NCBI GenBank assembly: GCA_016873895.1
Contig: VGVV01000007.1
Location: 1-64,000 of the forward strand
Origin: Ignavibacteria bacterium
Lineage (GTDB): Bacteria > Bacteroidota > Ignavibacteria > Kapaibacteriales > Kapaibacteriaceae
Direction: 5' to 3'
Length of the DNA stretch: 64,000 bases
Below, piece after piece: positions 35,337 through 46,465 of the stretch; positions within the stretch are counted from its first letter, which is position 1; each line of letters begins with the position of its first letter. A program made the position numbers and the translations under genes. The notes below the pieces were generated by a model. That model made no database searches, was not told where the DNA came from, and saw only the letters and a list, made by a program, of their open reading frames with translations.

Positions 35337-37748
35337 ATGAACACACGTGCACTCATTCGCTTAGTGGCATTTAGCCTTGTAGCGCTAATGTGTGTGGTTA
35401 GTGCGGGAGCACAAAACACATACGATCGCTTGTCTATTCTAGAGGAGTTTACAAGTGCAACTTGTCCTCCATGCGTGCCTGTAGGCGTCATGCTCAAGGA
35501 CGTTATCAGCCCATCAAAAAATGTGGTATCCGTACGTTTCCACATGAATTGGCCTGCTCCAAACGATCCGTTCAATTTGGACAATCCAACAGACAACGAC
35601 AGTCGTCGCCAGTATTATGCTGTTAGCGGTATCCCTGATGGTTACCTCAATGGTAAGAAGACGGCTCTCAGCACTGCAGCATCGTTGATCTCAGCCATCA
35701 ATGCTGATAATGATAAGAAGAGCCCAATTAAGCTTACCGTAACAGAGGTAAAAACAACAGACGGTGGTGCAGTTACGATCAAGATCAACACGAACGTTGA
35801 TCTTAAGACGCACAAGCTGCACGTGGCAGTGGTATCATATCACACAGAGATCCCAGACCTCACGCAGACGCTTGCGAATAGCAACGGCGAAACAGAGTTT
35901 GATGATGCCATGAACAAGATGCTTCCAAATGCAGGTGGTACATCACTCTCGATGTCTGCAAAAGAAGAAAAGACATTCAACTTCACATACAACCGTAAGG
36001 CGGGCGTTTGCTGGCCAGAAGGCATGCAGTACGTAGTTGCGTATGTGCAGAACACGAGCACAAAGGAAGTTATCAATGCCGGTACAAACCTTGTTGTGTT
36101 TGAACCAGTAGTGGAAGTTGAAGGCAAGGCATGGGATTACATCGCTCGCTCGGGAACAAAGTCACAGACAATCACGGTAACGAACCCAACAAATTCTGAG
36201 CTTCCAGTAGCGTTTTCGATCAAGAATGCAGATGCTCTTGCATCAGCAGGTTGGTCTGCCTCGTTGGACAAGGACGTAATCTCCCTCAAGCCTGGTACGT
36301 CAACTACAGTAATGGTTACAACAACAGCTGGATCACGTGCGTACTTTGGTGCAATTGAATTTGCTGCTACGCCTCAAAACGTGGCTGGCATTTCCAAAGA
36401 AGGTAAGGTACAGTTTGGTTATCTCACCGAAGGTGCCAAGATCGTGGTTTGGTCTGGTATCTCACAAGGCAATGCGGGTAACTACATCCCTGCACTCGAG
36501 ACAAGCTATGGTCAGGAAGTAGTCTACGTTCCTGCAGCGGATGAAATCCTTCAGGCATACGATCCAACATCGTTTGATGTAGGTATCTTCTCGCTTAGCA
36601 TCGATGGCCGTTTTGCGATCCCTGGTGTAGCGCAAATCGCACAAATGATGACAAAGGTTGGTAAGGGAGTTTTCGTTAGCGCTCCTATGGGTCTCGCTGT
36701 TGCTACATATCCGGATAACCAATCAAGCCCGGGATATCCTGAAGCAAACGCATGGCTTACATCGAAGCTCGGTCTAAATTTTGTGAGTTCATCACAGCGC
36801 TATACTGGAAACACGCTTACACCATTCGCAGTAACTGGCGTAACTGGTGATGAAGTTGGCATGGGTGGTACATGGAACTGTAACCGTCCAACAACCAACT
36901 GGCCTTTCTATGTTCAGATCACAGACCTCATGTCGATCAAGAATGGCTCGAACTCAATCAGTTGGGCATATGCTGATGGTAACAAGAGCAACATCGTAGG
37001 TATCCGCTGCGCAAATCCTGGCGAAGGCCGCGTTGTTTACTCATCATTCGGCGTTGAGCACAGCAACGATGCAACAGCTCGCAAGACACTTATGGAGCGC
37101 ATCATCAAGTACTTGATGCCTGCTGGAGATCGTCCAGAAATCGCCTTGAATGCGTCTTCGCTTGACTTCGGTTACGTTGCCAAGGATGCCAAGAAGGAAC
37201 TCGCATTTGTTATCACGAACACTGGCAAGGCAGATCTTGTCATCAGCGAGATTGATATCGCTGGTGCCGACGCAACGGAGTTCGACGTCATTGATGGTCG
37301 TGCAGACGTTAATAACAGGGTCAAAGTTGCTCCAAATGGTAAGCACACCGTGCGTGCTCAATTCTGGCCTGGTTCAGAAAAAGCTCTGTTTACAGCTGCT
37401 ATCTCCATCAAGAGCAATGCCGGCGACAAGACAGTACCGGTGCGTGGAACAAGTGTTGCTACAAGTGTAGAAACAGACGTGGTTAGCGAAACAGGCGCAA
37501 TCGGAATGATGCTTGCTGGCTCAAACCCAGTTACATCTTCAACGGCAGTTCGCGTGCGTGCTAACGAGTATGTTACACTTACTGTGGTAAATGCTGCAGG
37601 CGAAGTTGTTGCTACAATTTTCAATGGTGTAATCAGCGGTCAAGAGACAATCTCTCTCGGTTCATTGAACCTTGCGGCTGGTACATATAACGTTGTGGCT
37701 TCCAATGGCCAAGATCGCGCTGTTATGTCGATCGTGGTTGTGCGCTAA
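35337..37748 (+). CDS. T9SS-secreted Omp28-like protein with ASH and sorting domains
   Basis: The ATG at 35337 follows AGGAG by six bases and opens a signal peptide (ending VSAGAQ); the frame stays open upstream into yidC, but that part is not conserved-looking. Residues 31-200 resemble Omp28-type thioredoxin-fold proteins, with TSATCPPCVPVG holding a CPPC redox motif (43-46). A long middle region is of unknown fold. Residues about 590-690 match an ASH/DUF1573-like domain (SLDFGYVAKDAKKELAFVIT). The last ~70 residues (NPVTSSTAVRVRANEYVTLT to a final VVVR) form a type IX sorting tail. The protein is thus probably exported across the outer membrane. It contains no copy of the repeated octamer. 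A strong terminator follows. Confidence 0.85.
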   Translation: MNTRALIRLVAFSLVALMCVVSAGAQNTYDRLSILEEFTSATCPPCVPVGVMLKDVISPSKNVVSVRFHMNWPAPNDPFNLDNPTDNDSRRQYYAVSGIPDGYLNGKKTALSTAASLISAINADNDKKSPIKLTVTEVKTTDGGAVTIKINTNVDLKTHKLHVAVVSYHTEIPDLTQTLANSNGETEFDDAMNKMLPNAGGTSLSMSAKEEKTFNFTYNRKAGVCWPEGMQYVVAYVQNTSTKEVINAGTNLVVFEPVVEVEGKAWDYIARSGTKSQTITVTNPTNSELPVAFSIKNADALASAGWSASLDKDVISLKPGTSTTVMVTTTAGSRAYFGAIEFAATPQNVAGISKEGKVQFGYLTEGAKIVVWSGISQGNAGNYIPALETSYGQEVVYVPAADEILQAYDPTSFDVGIFSLSIDGRFAIPGVAQIAQMMTKVGKGVFVSAPMGLAVATYPDNQSSPGYPEANAWLTSKLGLNFVSSSQRYTGNTLTPFAVTGVTGDEVGMGGTWNCNRPTTNWPFYVQITDLMSIKNGSNSISWAYADGNKSNIVGIRCANPGEGRVVYSSFGVEHSNDATARKTLMERIIKYLMPAGDRPEIALNASSLDFGYVAKDAKKELAFVITNTGKADLVISEIDIAGADATEFDVIDGRADVNNRVKVAPNGKHTVRAQFWPGSEKALFTAAISIKSNAGDKTVPVRGTSVATSVETDVVSETGAIGMMLAGSNPVTSSTAVRVRANEYVTLTVVNAAGEVVATIFNGVISGQETISLGSLNLAAGTYNVVASNGQDRAVMSIVVVR

Positions 37749-37774
37749 GAGTTACACACAGCAGAAATAAAGAA

Positions 37775-37805
37775 GGCGCTCCAGGAAACTGGAGCGCCCT
37801 TTTTA
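37775..37805. terminator. Bidirectional terminator between convergent genes
   Basis: GGCGCTCCAG and CTGGAGCGCC form a perfect 10-bp stem with a GAAA loop, followed by CTTTTT on the plus strand. On the minus strand the same hairpin is followed by TTCTTTATTT, so it can serve both the T9SS gene and the GWxTD gene. Confidence 0.9.
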
Positions 37806-37827
37806 TGAACAGAATCGAGAGTTGAAG

Positions 37828-39117
37828 CTATCGCCTGAAAACATATTTGGGATTCCCTGGTAACGTACCACGTAGGCGAAAGTCCCCAAATCCAGATGGA
37901 TCGTCGAACATGAGTGTGATACCATTCCCATATGTCCATCGTGAAATGATACTTAGTCCATTTTGCCCGCGAAATGTTTCAATGGTGTATGGTTCACCGT
38001 AGATAATGTAGACACGTCCCATATCAGTTAGCCAACCTTCGTTGTACGACCGAAATCGCTCGTTAGCAATGTCAATACGGCCATAATACTCTTCCAAAGC
38101 CTCGTTCTTCGTCGTTGATGGAGTAGGATCCAATGTTCTCCAGTAGTTTTCGAACCTAGTTAGCTGCTCACCTTGGTTCATGATAGCAAGAAGCGAGTCT
38201 ATCGTGTCTTGTCCAGCAACATACATCATCTGCTTTATTGCCTTGCGTAGATCCTTTAAGAGATTCCCAGCCATCGATTGCGGAACGCGATAGCTTCTGC
38301 TGGTAGATGCGAGGATTGACGTTGTATCAAGAACACCATCAGCTGCAGCTGGATGGGCTCTTACAGTTAGCACATAATCCCCAGGAACGGGTCGGCTCGT
38401 ACGGATGATAGGTACAAAGGCCTGATTTGTTGTATTGCTCATCTTTGCACCCTCGGATATGCCCGATGCTAACGTGCGCAGATCTTGGGAGGTTATTTCC
38501 CATGAGAATCCGATATAAGAATCAACGGTCGTGGTGTAGTATTCAAAGAATGCAAAGAGATGACGTTCGGGTTGCCAACCGGGTTCACCGATATACGGTA
38601 TGATCGAGTATCTGTTGCCCTTTTGCTCTACGTCGCTCACGAAAAGAATCGAGCTCAGAGCATGGGCTTCTTGATTATAGTCACGTACAGTATGTCGTTT
38701 CTTAGCTGAAAATGTTCGTTGTGCGAATTGGTCTACGATAAAAACTTCAACATCATATGTATTCGGGGCCAATGTAAGTCGGTGCTGATGATTGTCTGAT
38801 TTACCCGTCTTGCCCCGAGTAACATTGTAGCTCGATTCCACTATTGTTTGCGTACTCGTGGTATCCAGTATCGTCCGTCCAGTTGTATCACGCACGACGA
38901 ACTGAATTGTGTACTTATTTAGAAATGAACCATCGAATGAAGTGAACTGTAAATGCTCAAACGGAATTGTTGTGTAGATATCCAGAATTGGGTTATCGCC
39001 AATGACACGGCCTTTACACGAGAATACGTCAAGTTCGACTGGCGACGTATACTCTATTCCACCTTCTGATGGAATCGCATGAATAGCAACTGCACTGGTC
39101 AAAATTGGTATGATCAT
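37828..39117 (-). CDS. GWxTD-domain protein
   Basis: A 429-aa protein with a short hydrophobic start (MIIPILTSAVAIHA) that is probably a signal peptide. A beta-rich middle follows, and then a C-terminal domain with YNEGWLTDMGRVYIIYGEPY, which fits the GWxTD signature known in Bacteroidota and related phyla, where the function is unsettled. FDDPSGFGDFRLRGT is the usual end of the domain. It ends at the terminator shared with the T9SS gene and starts 13 nt after the CoA hydrolase/transferase stop, so it is likely the distal gene of that operon. It is probably periplasmic. Confidence 0.78.
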   Translation of the reverse strand: MIIPILTSAVAIHAIPSEGGIEYTSPVELDVFSCKGRVIGDNPILDIYTTIPFEHLQFTSFDGSFLNKYTIQFVVRDTTGRTILDTTSTQTIVESSYNVTRGKTGKSDNHQHRLTLAPNTYDVEVFIVDQFAQRTFSAKKRHTVRDYNQEAHALSSILFVSDVEQKGNRYSIIPYIGEPGWQPERHLFAFFEYYTTTVDSYIGFSWEITSQDLRTLASGISEGAKMSNTTNQAFVPIIRTSRPVPGDYVLTVRAHPAAADGVLDTTSILASTSRSYRVPQSMAGNLLKDLRKAIKQMMYVAGQDTIDSLLAIMNQGEQLTRFENYWRTLDPTPSTTKNEALEEYYGRIDIANERFRSYNEGWLTDMGRVYIIYGEPYTIETFRGQNGLSIISRWTYGNGITLMFDDPSGFGDFRLRGTLPGNPKYVFRR

Positions 39118-39130
39118 GGCATCTCAACTC

Positions 39131-40414
39131 TTATACGTGTATTTGAAGTTTCCATAATTCGCGCGTCTCTTTCGCAAGTCGCTCACGATCATCAGGATGA
39201 GCGATAGCGATGAGAGCCTCCGCGCGCTCACGTAATGATTTGCCGTAAAGGTATGCTGTCCCATGCTCGGTAACAAGATAATGCACGTGTGCGCGAGTAG
39301 ACACAACACCTGCCCCTTGTTTGAGCAATGTCGTGATGCGACTAATTCCAGATGACGTACGAGACGGGAGTGCAATGATCGCTTTCCCACCGTCAGATCG
39401 TGCTGCTCCGCGCATGAAGTCAACTTGTCCTCCTACACCAGAATACGGAGCGGGCCCGATTGAATCGGCACAAACCTGCCCTGTAACATCCACTTCGATG
39501 GCACTGTTAATTGCCGTCATTTTCGGGTTACGCTGAATGTTTGCTGGATTGTTGATATAGGCAACATCCAACATAGAGACCATAGGGTTATCGTCGACAA
39601 AATCATAAACTCTTTGGGTACCCATGACAAATGTGGCAACAACTTTTGATGGGTGAATCGTTTTGCATGATCCGTTAACAACATCCCGCTCGATCAGATC
39701 AATGAGCCCATCACTAAACATCTCGGTATGCACACCCAAGTTCTTGTGCGAACCAAGCTGATGCAGCACGGCATCTGGAATCGCACCTATACCCATCTGC
39801 AATGTTGCACCATCATCAACCAATGAGGCCACATGTTTGCCAATAGAGATTTCTATTTCCCCAAGTGTAGGTGGTTGCGTCTCAAAGATTGGCTCGTCCA
39901 CTTCCACCATATAGGTGAGCTTGCTCTTATGAATCAATGCATCACCATGCGTTCTGGGCATGTGCGGATTGATCTGAGCGATAACAATGCTCGCCGAGTG
40001 CAAGGCTTCATGTGCTGCCTCAACTGTAACACCAAGCGAGCAAAACCCGTGTTGGTCAGGGGGCGATACATTGATCAATGCCACATCTACGGGTATAGTT
40101 CGCGAGCGGAACAAGTGTGGGATTTCAGACAAGAATACTGGTGCATAGTCGGCCCGACCCTCCTGTACTGCTTTGCGCATGTTTGCGCCGATAAACAGAC
40201 ATGTTACGTGGAAGCTCTCTGCATGCGCCGCATCGGCATACGGGGCAGGCCCTTCCGTGTGCAGATGTATGATGCGAACGTCTCGAAGACGATCTGCTTG
40301 ACGCACTAATTCATGTATCAACGTCTGCGGTGCCGCTGCCACGCTATGAATGTAGAGGCTTTGACCAGATTTGATAGCCAAAATCGCCTCTGATACTTGG
40401 ACCAGCTTGCCCAT
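39131..40414 (-). CDS. Acetyl-CoA hydrolase/CoA-transferase family enzyme
   Basis: A 427-aa class I CoA-transferase-like enzyme. Conserved parts are GATLQMGIGAIPDAVL, GVHTEMFSDGLIDL (the glutamate of HTEM is the expected catalytic residue that forms the CoA thioester), and VGGQVDFMRGAARSDGGKAI. Close families hydrolyse acetyl-CoA or transfer CoA between acetate, succinate and 4-hydroxybutyrate; the sequence does not tell these apart. It is divergent from the membrane Fe-S oxidoreductase, with promoter boxes for both in the 75-nt gap. GGAG lies eight bases before the ATG at 40414. The context of thiolase and acyl-CoA dehydrogenase elsewhere in the window fits short-chain acyl-CoA metabolism. 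Confidence 0.85.
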   Translation of the reverse strand: MGKLVQVSEAILAIKSGQSLYIHSVAAAPQTLIHELVRQADRLRDVRIIHLHTEGPAPYADAAHAESFHVTCLFIGANMRKAVQEGRADYAPVFLSEIPHLFRSRTIPVDVALINVSPPDQHGFCSLGVTVEAAHEALHSASIVIAQINPHMPRTHGDALIHKSKLTYMVEVDEPIFETQPPTLGEIEISIGKHVASLVDDGATLQMGIGAIPDAVLHQLGSHKNLGVHTEMFSDGLIDLIERDVVNGSCKTIHPSKVVATFVMGTQRVYDFVDDNPMVSMLDVAYINNPANIQRNPKMTAINSAIEVDVTGQVCADSIGPAPYSGVGGQVDFMRGAARSDGGKAIIALPSRTSSGISRITTLLKQGAGVVSTRAHVHYLVTEHGTAYLYGKSLRERAEALIAIAHPDDRERLAKETRELWKLQIHV

Positions 40415-40442
40415 GAAATCTCCATGTATGAATGCCCAGCCA

Positions 40443-40450
40443 CAAAGTTA
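40443..40450 (-). promoter_or_regulatory. TAACTTTG -7 box of the CoA hydrolase/transferase gene
   Basis: A perfect TAnnTTTG on the minus strand, 28 bases before the ATG at 40414, with a TTG 21 bases further upstream as a possible -33 element. Confidence 0.5.
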
Positions 40451-40458
40451 CTGTTTGG

Positions 40459-40466
40459 TATTTTTG
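40459..40466 (+). promoter_or_regulatory. TATTTTTG -7 box of the Fe-S oxidoreductase gene
   Basis: A perfect TAnnTTTG on the plus strand, 23 bases before the ATG at 40490. It lies back to back with the minus-strand box at 40443, so the two promoters overlap and may interfere. Confidence 0.45.
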
Positions 40467-40489
40467 TATGACAATTTGGAGCTCTTCGC

Positions 40490-42520
40490 ATGGACGTCAA
40501 GAACTACGCCTTTATCATCGTACTTGTAGCTGCCTTAGGCATTTTTACACGAAGTGCTATGCGCCTTATAGCTTGGCTCAGGGTGGGTAAGACACAGAAT
40601 CGCATCGATCGCCTTGGTGAGCGTATCAAGACGACGCTTATTGTCGGTATTGGTCAGAGCAAAATTTTGCGCGATAAGGTAGCAGGCCCCATCCATGCCG
40701 GTATCTTCTGGGGCTTCTTGATCCTTCTTTTTTCTGCGATTGAAATGATACTGGAGGGCTTCCACGAGGGCTGGTCGTTGAACTTCTTGGGGCCGGTATA
40801 CAGCATTGTAACAGTTCTTACGGATGTGTTCTGTTTGCTAATCATTGTTGGTACAATGATGTCGCTCTGGCGTCGATATGTCACAAAAGTCAAGCGTTTG
40901 CAGGTAGAGCATGAAAAGGTCGAAGCAGGAATGATCCTGCTAACCATCTTTACAATTGTTTCTGGTTTGTTTGTCCAGAATGCCTTGCGTGGGCAGTTGC
41001 CATTGGGCGATTTCTCGTGGGCTGTGCGCCCGATAAGTGGTCCATTTGGACAAGTGCTTGCAGGTGCTTTGGGTAGTGGCTCGCATATCGTTTTTGAGAT
41101 TGCTTGGTGGACACATGCAATCTTGATTCTGGCCTTCATGAACTACTTGCCGTATTCAAAGCACCTACATGTGCTCACATCGATACCAAACGTGTTCTTG
41201 GGTCCGCTAGCCCCGTCAAATGCCATGCAACCCATCAACTTCGAAGAGGAGGGTGTGGAGAAGTTTGGTGTTGTAGACATTGAGGATCTGTCTTGGAAGT
41301 CGCTTCTCGACGGTTATACCTGCACTCATTGTGGACGTTGCACCAGTGTTTGCCCAGCTAATCAAACCGGTAAGGTGCTCGATCCAAGAAGCGTGATTAT
41401 TTCAATCCACGACAGAACGATGGATAAAGCACCTCTGATTCTGAAGAAGCAGAATAATGAAGAGCTAACGCAAGCCGAGCAAGAGGTATGGGATAAAAAG
41501 CTCATTGGTGACTATGTTAGCCCAGACGCTCTTTGGGCCTGTACCACGTGTGGTGCATGCATGCAGGAGTGCCCTGTGAATATCGAGCACGTACCTGCCA
41601 TTGTAGGTATGCGCCGATCGATGGTTATGATGGAGTCCATGTTCAATGATGAATCAGCACTCCTTCCGGACATCTATGGAAATATGGAGACCAATTCAGT
41701 TCCGTGGGGAGGCTTTGGTCAGTCTGACCGAGCAAACTGGGCAGACGGAATGGGCATTAAAACAGCTGCCGAAGATGCATCTATGGAGGTTTTGTTCTGG
41801 GTTGGTTGTGCTGGATCATATGATGAGCGCGCTAAAAAGACGACAAAGGCCTTTGCAGAGTTAATGCAGATAGCTGGTGTAGACTTCCGCATCCTAGGAA
41901 CAGAGGAGAATTGTACTGGCGATGTTGCGCGCAGAACTGGCAATGAATACCTCGCTGATATGCTTACGAAAACCAACGTCGAAACATTCCAGCGCTATAA
42001 CGTTACCAAGATTGTTGCCACATGCCCACACTGCTTTAACTCGCTCAAAAACGAGTATCCACAATATGGATTGAATGCAGAGATCGTACATCACACGCAG
42101 TTCATTCAAGAGCTTATCGCCAATGGTCGCTTAGTGATCGATCGAACCACAACCTCAAGTGAAGCCATAACGTATCATGATTCGTGCTATCTGGGCCGAT
42201 ACAACAATGAGTTTAAAGCCCCTCGCGCTGCGATCGAGAATGTTCCGGGACTCACTATTCTCGAACCCGCACGGTCAGCAGACAGGGGGCTATGTTGTGG
42301 TGCAGGTGGTGGACGCATGTTCATGGAAGAACATGTTGGAGACAGAGTGAACATTACACGCACTAATGAGCTTTTAGCCACAGGGGCTGAGACGATTGCA
42401 GTGAATTGTCCGTTCTGTGCAACAATGATCACAGATGGTGTAAAGGCAGCCGAGCGAGTGGACTCAGTAGCAGTCCGTGATATCGCAGAGATCTTGCGCG
42501 ATCGGGTTATTGAGGCGTAG
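40490..42520 (+). CDS. Membrane Fe-S oxidoreductase (NarI-like/HdrD-like, FadF type)
   Basis: A 676-aa protein. An N-terminal NarI-like membrane part has about five helices (to residue ~235) with histidines suited to haem b. Two 4Fe-4S clusters follow, bound by CTHCGRCTSVCP and CTTCGACMQECP. The C-terminus has two CCG cysteine-rich domains (ENCTGDVARR with CPHCFNSL; SCYLGRY with CCGAGGGR and CPFC), as in heterodisulphide reductase subunit D. Proteins of this build, such as FadF/YwjF, pass electrons from electron-transfer flavoprotein to quinone during fatty acid oxidation. No etfAB genes lie beside it. The acyl-CoA dehydrogenase at 55734 could be an upstream electron source. Confidence 0.85.
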   Translation: MDVKNYAFIIVLVAALGIFTRSAMRLIAWLRVGKTQNRIDRLGERIKTTLIVGIGQSKILRDKVAGPIHAGIFWGFLILLFSAIEMILEGFHEGWSLNFLGPVYSIVTVLTDVFCLLIIVGTMMSLWRRYVTKVKRLQVEHEKVEAGMILLTIFTIVSGLFVQNALRGQLPLGDFSWAVRPISGPFGQVLAGALGSGSHIVFEIAWWTHAILILAFMNYLPYSKHLHVLTSIPNVFLGPLAPSNAMQPINFEEEGVEKFGVVDIEDLSWKSLLDGYTCTHCGRCTSVCPANQTGKVLDPRSVIISIHDRTMDKAPLILKKQNNEELTQAEQEVWDKKLIGDYVSPDALWACTTCGACMQECPVNIEHVPAIVGMRRSMVMMESMFNDESALLPDIYGNMETNSVPWGGFGQSDRANWADGMGIKTAAEDASMEVLFWVGCAGSYDERAKKTTKAFAELMQIAGVDFRILGTEENCTGDVARRTGNEYLADMLTKTNVETFQRYNVTKIVATCPHCFNSLKNEYPQYGLNAEIVHHTQFIQELIANGRLVIDRTTTSSEAITYHDSCYLGRYNNEFKAPRAAIENVPGLTILEPARSADRGLCCGAGGGRMFMEEHVGDRVNITRTNELLATGAETIAVNCPFCATMITDGVKAAERVDSVAVRDIAEILRDRVIEA

Positions 42521-42522
42521 TG

Positions 42523-43803
42523 TTAGATTACCCGTGCGCTCATGCCAAACTGCTTGGCAAGCGTTTCCGCAAGTGCAGCACGATTGTGTGATGCCACGAC
42601 ATCTTCGTTTGCCTTTGGTAGGCAGCCTTGTTTCCAGGCCATATACATTTCGAGAATGCTTGTAGCTATTGCATCTATATCGTCTGGGTTTGTGATCCAG
42701 GCAGCCCCATACCGCTGGGCGTCTTTACGCAGCGTTCCCTCTGGGACACTTACGAGCATTGGCTTTCTTGATGCCATATACTCGTACAGTTTTGCACTGG
42801 AAATGGTATCTGCGTTGCGTGTGTTGCCAACCATCATCCATATTGCATCACTTGATAACAGATGCCGCACGGCGTCGTCGTGCGTGCAGTAGCCGTGGTC
42901 GGTTATCAGAGCTTCGAGTCCAAGTTTTCGTGCAGTCTTTTTGTATTCATCGCGAAGTAGCCCAACGAAGTGCAGGTCGAGCTGGACGCTAGGATTTTCC
43001 TGCAACACCTTGCGTACGGCTTTAAAGAATGGTACCGGTGTTACAACATCATAGAAGATGCCAGCATAGGTAAGCCGAAACGCCGAGTCTTCGCGGTGAA
43101 AGGGGCTTGCAGTATCAAAGTCTGCTGGATCATATCCGTGTGGAATAATCGCGACTTCGTCTGATCTGAGGAAGTTGTATCGGGCAATCAAATGTTCTTT
43201 GATGCGCCTATTTGTGACAGTTACCCGTGATGCAAGCGTAAGCACATCGCGTTCCAGTTGCTGGTGCTTATTGGAGTGCCATAACGTTGGATAGAAGTGA
43301 AATTGATTTCCTACCCATAGATCACGATAGTCTACAACAAGTGGGATACCTGTTTCATTGCTCAATTGTGCGGCGGCGGTCATTGCAGAGAATGGGGGAC
43401 CACTGACAAAAATCGCCTCGAACTCATACTGTTGTACAAGCTCGCGACCTAAGGCTAGGGCTTGGCGCGCCCAGGCCTTTTTATTGTCGGGCACGAAAAA
43501 CGTATCGCTTATACGACGAAGAAACTTGCGCACAGACTCTCGTGGCATCTTCACCGTACCTTGCTCCTTGAGCAAGCTGTTAGGGTCCTTACATTCTGTG
43601 CGGTGTATAACAATGTCCCTGCCGTCAAGGTCTGCCAGCAACGTCTCATCATGAGCATAGTAAGCAGTTGGACCTGTTGTGATAACATGAGGCTGCCAGC
43701 CCATGTCGGGTAGATACTTGGTGAACTTACTCACGCGTTGCACGCCACTTAGCCCCATTGGCGGGTAGTAGTAGGCGAACACCAGGACTCGTTGTTTTGA
43801 CAT
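42523..43803 (-). CDS. Family 4 glycosyltransferase
   Basis: A 426-aa GT-B-fold protein. The N-terminus YYYPPMGLSGVQRVSKF is the acceptor-domain start typical of GT4 enzymes. The C-terminal donor domain has PHGYDPADFD, then SSAKLYEYMASRKPML, the usual sugar-nucleotide site region with the E-x7-E pattern shifted to KLYEYMA. It probably builds a surface polysaccharide or lipid-linked glycan in the cytoplasm. Its stop lies two bases after the convergent Fe-S oxidoreductase gene, and it starts five bases after the M24 peptidase stop. Confidence 0.8.
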   Translation of the reverse strand: MSKQRVLVFAYYYPPMGLSGVQRVSKFTKYLPDMGWQPHVITTGPTAYYAHDETLLADLDGRDIVIHRTECKDPNSLLKEQGTVKMPRESVRKFLRRISDTFFVPDNKKAWARQALALGRELVQQYEFEAIFVSGPPFSAMTAAAQLSNETGIPLVVDYRDLWVGNQFHFYPTLWHSNKHQQLERDVLTLASRVTVTNRRIKEHLIARYNFLRSDEVAIIPHGYDPADFDTASPFHREDSAFRLTYAGIFYDVVTPVPFFKAVRKVLQENPSVQLDLHFVGLLRDEYKKTARKLGLEALITDHGYCTHDDAVRHLLSSDAIWMMVGNTRNADTISSAKLYEYMASRKPMLVSVPEGTLRKDAQRYGAAWITNPDDIDAIATSILEMYMAWKQGCLPKANEDVVASHNRAALAETLAKQFGMSARVI

Positions 43804-43808
43804 AGGAC

Positions 43809-44915
43809 CTACACAATCACCAATTCACGCGGGGCAGTAGTTAGTATCTGGGGCCCCTTTGGTGTGATCACCACATCGTCCTCGATTCGCATTCCAAACT
43901 TGCCCGGCAAGTAGATACCTGGTTCGATGGTAACAACACAGTTTGTGGGGAGCTTCTCAGACTTGTTGGTGTATGAGACGCGTGGATTCTCGTGAACCTC
44001 GTAGCCAAGTCCATGACCGAGTGAGTGACGGAAAAAGTCTCCAAATCCGGCTCGAGCAATCACAGTGCGTGCTGCCGCATCGAGCTCTGCACCTGTGATG
44101 CCTGTAACAGCGGCATCAAGTGCAGTCATATGCGCATCGTATAGCACCGAGAATACATCGATCACGGTCTTCTTTGGGGTGCCCACACAGAACGTACGTG
44201 TCATGTCGCTGTAGAGACCATCAACACAACATCCAAAATCGACAGTAATAACATCGCCCTTCTTAATCTTTGCATCGCTAGCTCTGCCATGGGGCATCGC
44301 ACTGCGGACACCTGCCACAACGATGATATCAAATGCATCCTTATCCGAGCCCATCTCGCGAGTAGTTGTTGCAAGGAATGTGGCGATCTCTCTCTCACTC
44401 ATTCCAGCAGCAACCATACCGAGCATATTCTCATAAGCAGTACTAGTAATCGATGCAGCTTTGGCAATACTCTTGATCTCTTGTGTGCTTTTCGGGAGAA
44501 GCAGCCCATCAATCAAACCTGGAACCTCGATGAGCTTTGAGCCTTTTAGAGCCTTCTTCATGGAGGCATAACCGGCGTACGTGTGACGTCCGGGATCGAA
44601 TCCAACCGTCTTCCAAGTTTTGTGAAGATCCTGCGCAGAGATTACACTCCAAGGATCACGATTGATGTATACCTTGAGACCATCAAGCTTATGCAGCTCT
44701 TTCTGTACCTGTACCTCGTACAAGTCGTTAGTAAAGAAGTGTACGTTCTTCTTTGTAACGATAGCCATTGCATACGAGCCGGAAAAGCCTGTCAGGTAGC
44801 GCAAGCTGGGTGTGTGCGCAATCACATAGCCGTCGAGCTTGTGCGTTGACAGCCCCTTACGAATACTAGCTAGTCTGTCTGTAGCTGCCTTAAGCTGTGC
44901 TGTTGAAGAGGCCAT
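43809..44915 (-). CDS. Cytoplasmic Xaa-Pro peptidase (M24)
   Basis: A 368-aa M24 peptidase without a signal peptide. The N-terminal creatinase-like domain (YVIAHTPSLRYLTGFSGS) precedes the catalytic domain, with metal ligands in VDFGCCVDGLYSDMTRTF, HSLGHGLGYEVHENP, TIEPGIYLPG and RIEDD. It removes X-Pro from peptides as aminopeptidase P or dipeptidase; the length fits YpdF/PepQ-like enzymes. It lies 2 nt downstream of guaB and 5 nt upstream of the glycosyltransferase on the same strand. Together with the exported M24 enzyme at 6468 this gives the organism a pair of proline-directed peptidases in two compartments. Confidence 0.88.
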   Translation of the reverse strand: MASSTAQLKAATDRLASIRKGLSTHKLDGYVIAHTPSLRYLTGFSGSYAMAIVTKKNVHFFTNDLYEVQVQKELHKLDGLKVYINRDPWSVISAQDLHKTWKTVGFDPGRHTYAGYASMKKALKGSKLIEVPGLIDGLLLPKSTQEIKSIAKAASITSTAYENMLGMVAAGMSEREIATFLATTTREMGSDKDAFDIIVVAGVRSAMPHGRASDAKIKKGDVITVDFGCCVDGLYSDMTRTFCVGTPKKTVIDVFSVLYDAHMTALDAAVTGITGAELDAAARTVIARAGFGDFFRHSLGHGLGYEVHENPRVSYTNKSEKLPTNCVVTIEPGIYLPGKFGMRIEDDVVITPKGPQILTTAPRELVIV

Positions 44916-44917
44916 GA

Positions 44918-46429
<1,512 letters not shown>

Positions 46430-46465
46430 GTTCACATAGATACTTTCTGAGTGAGAAAGTTTAGT

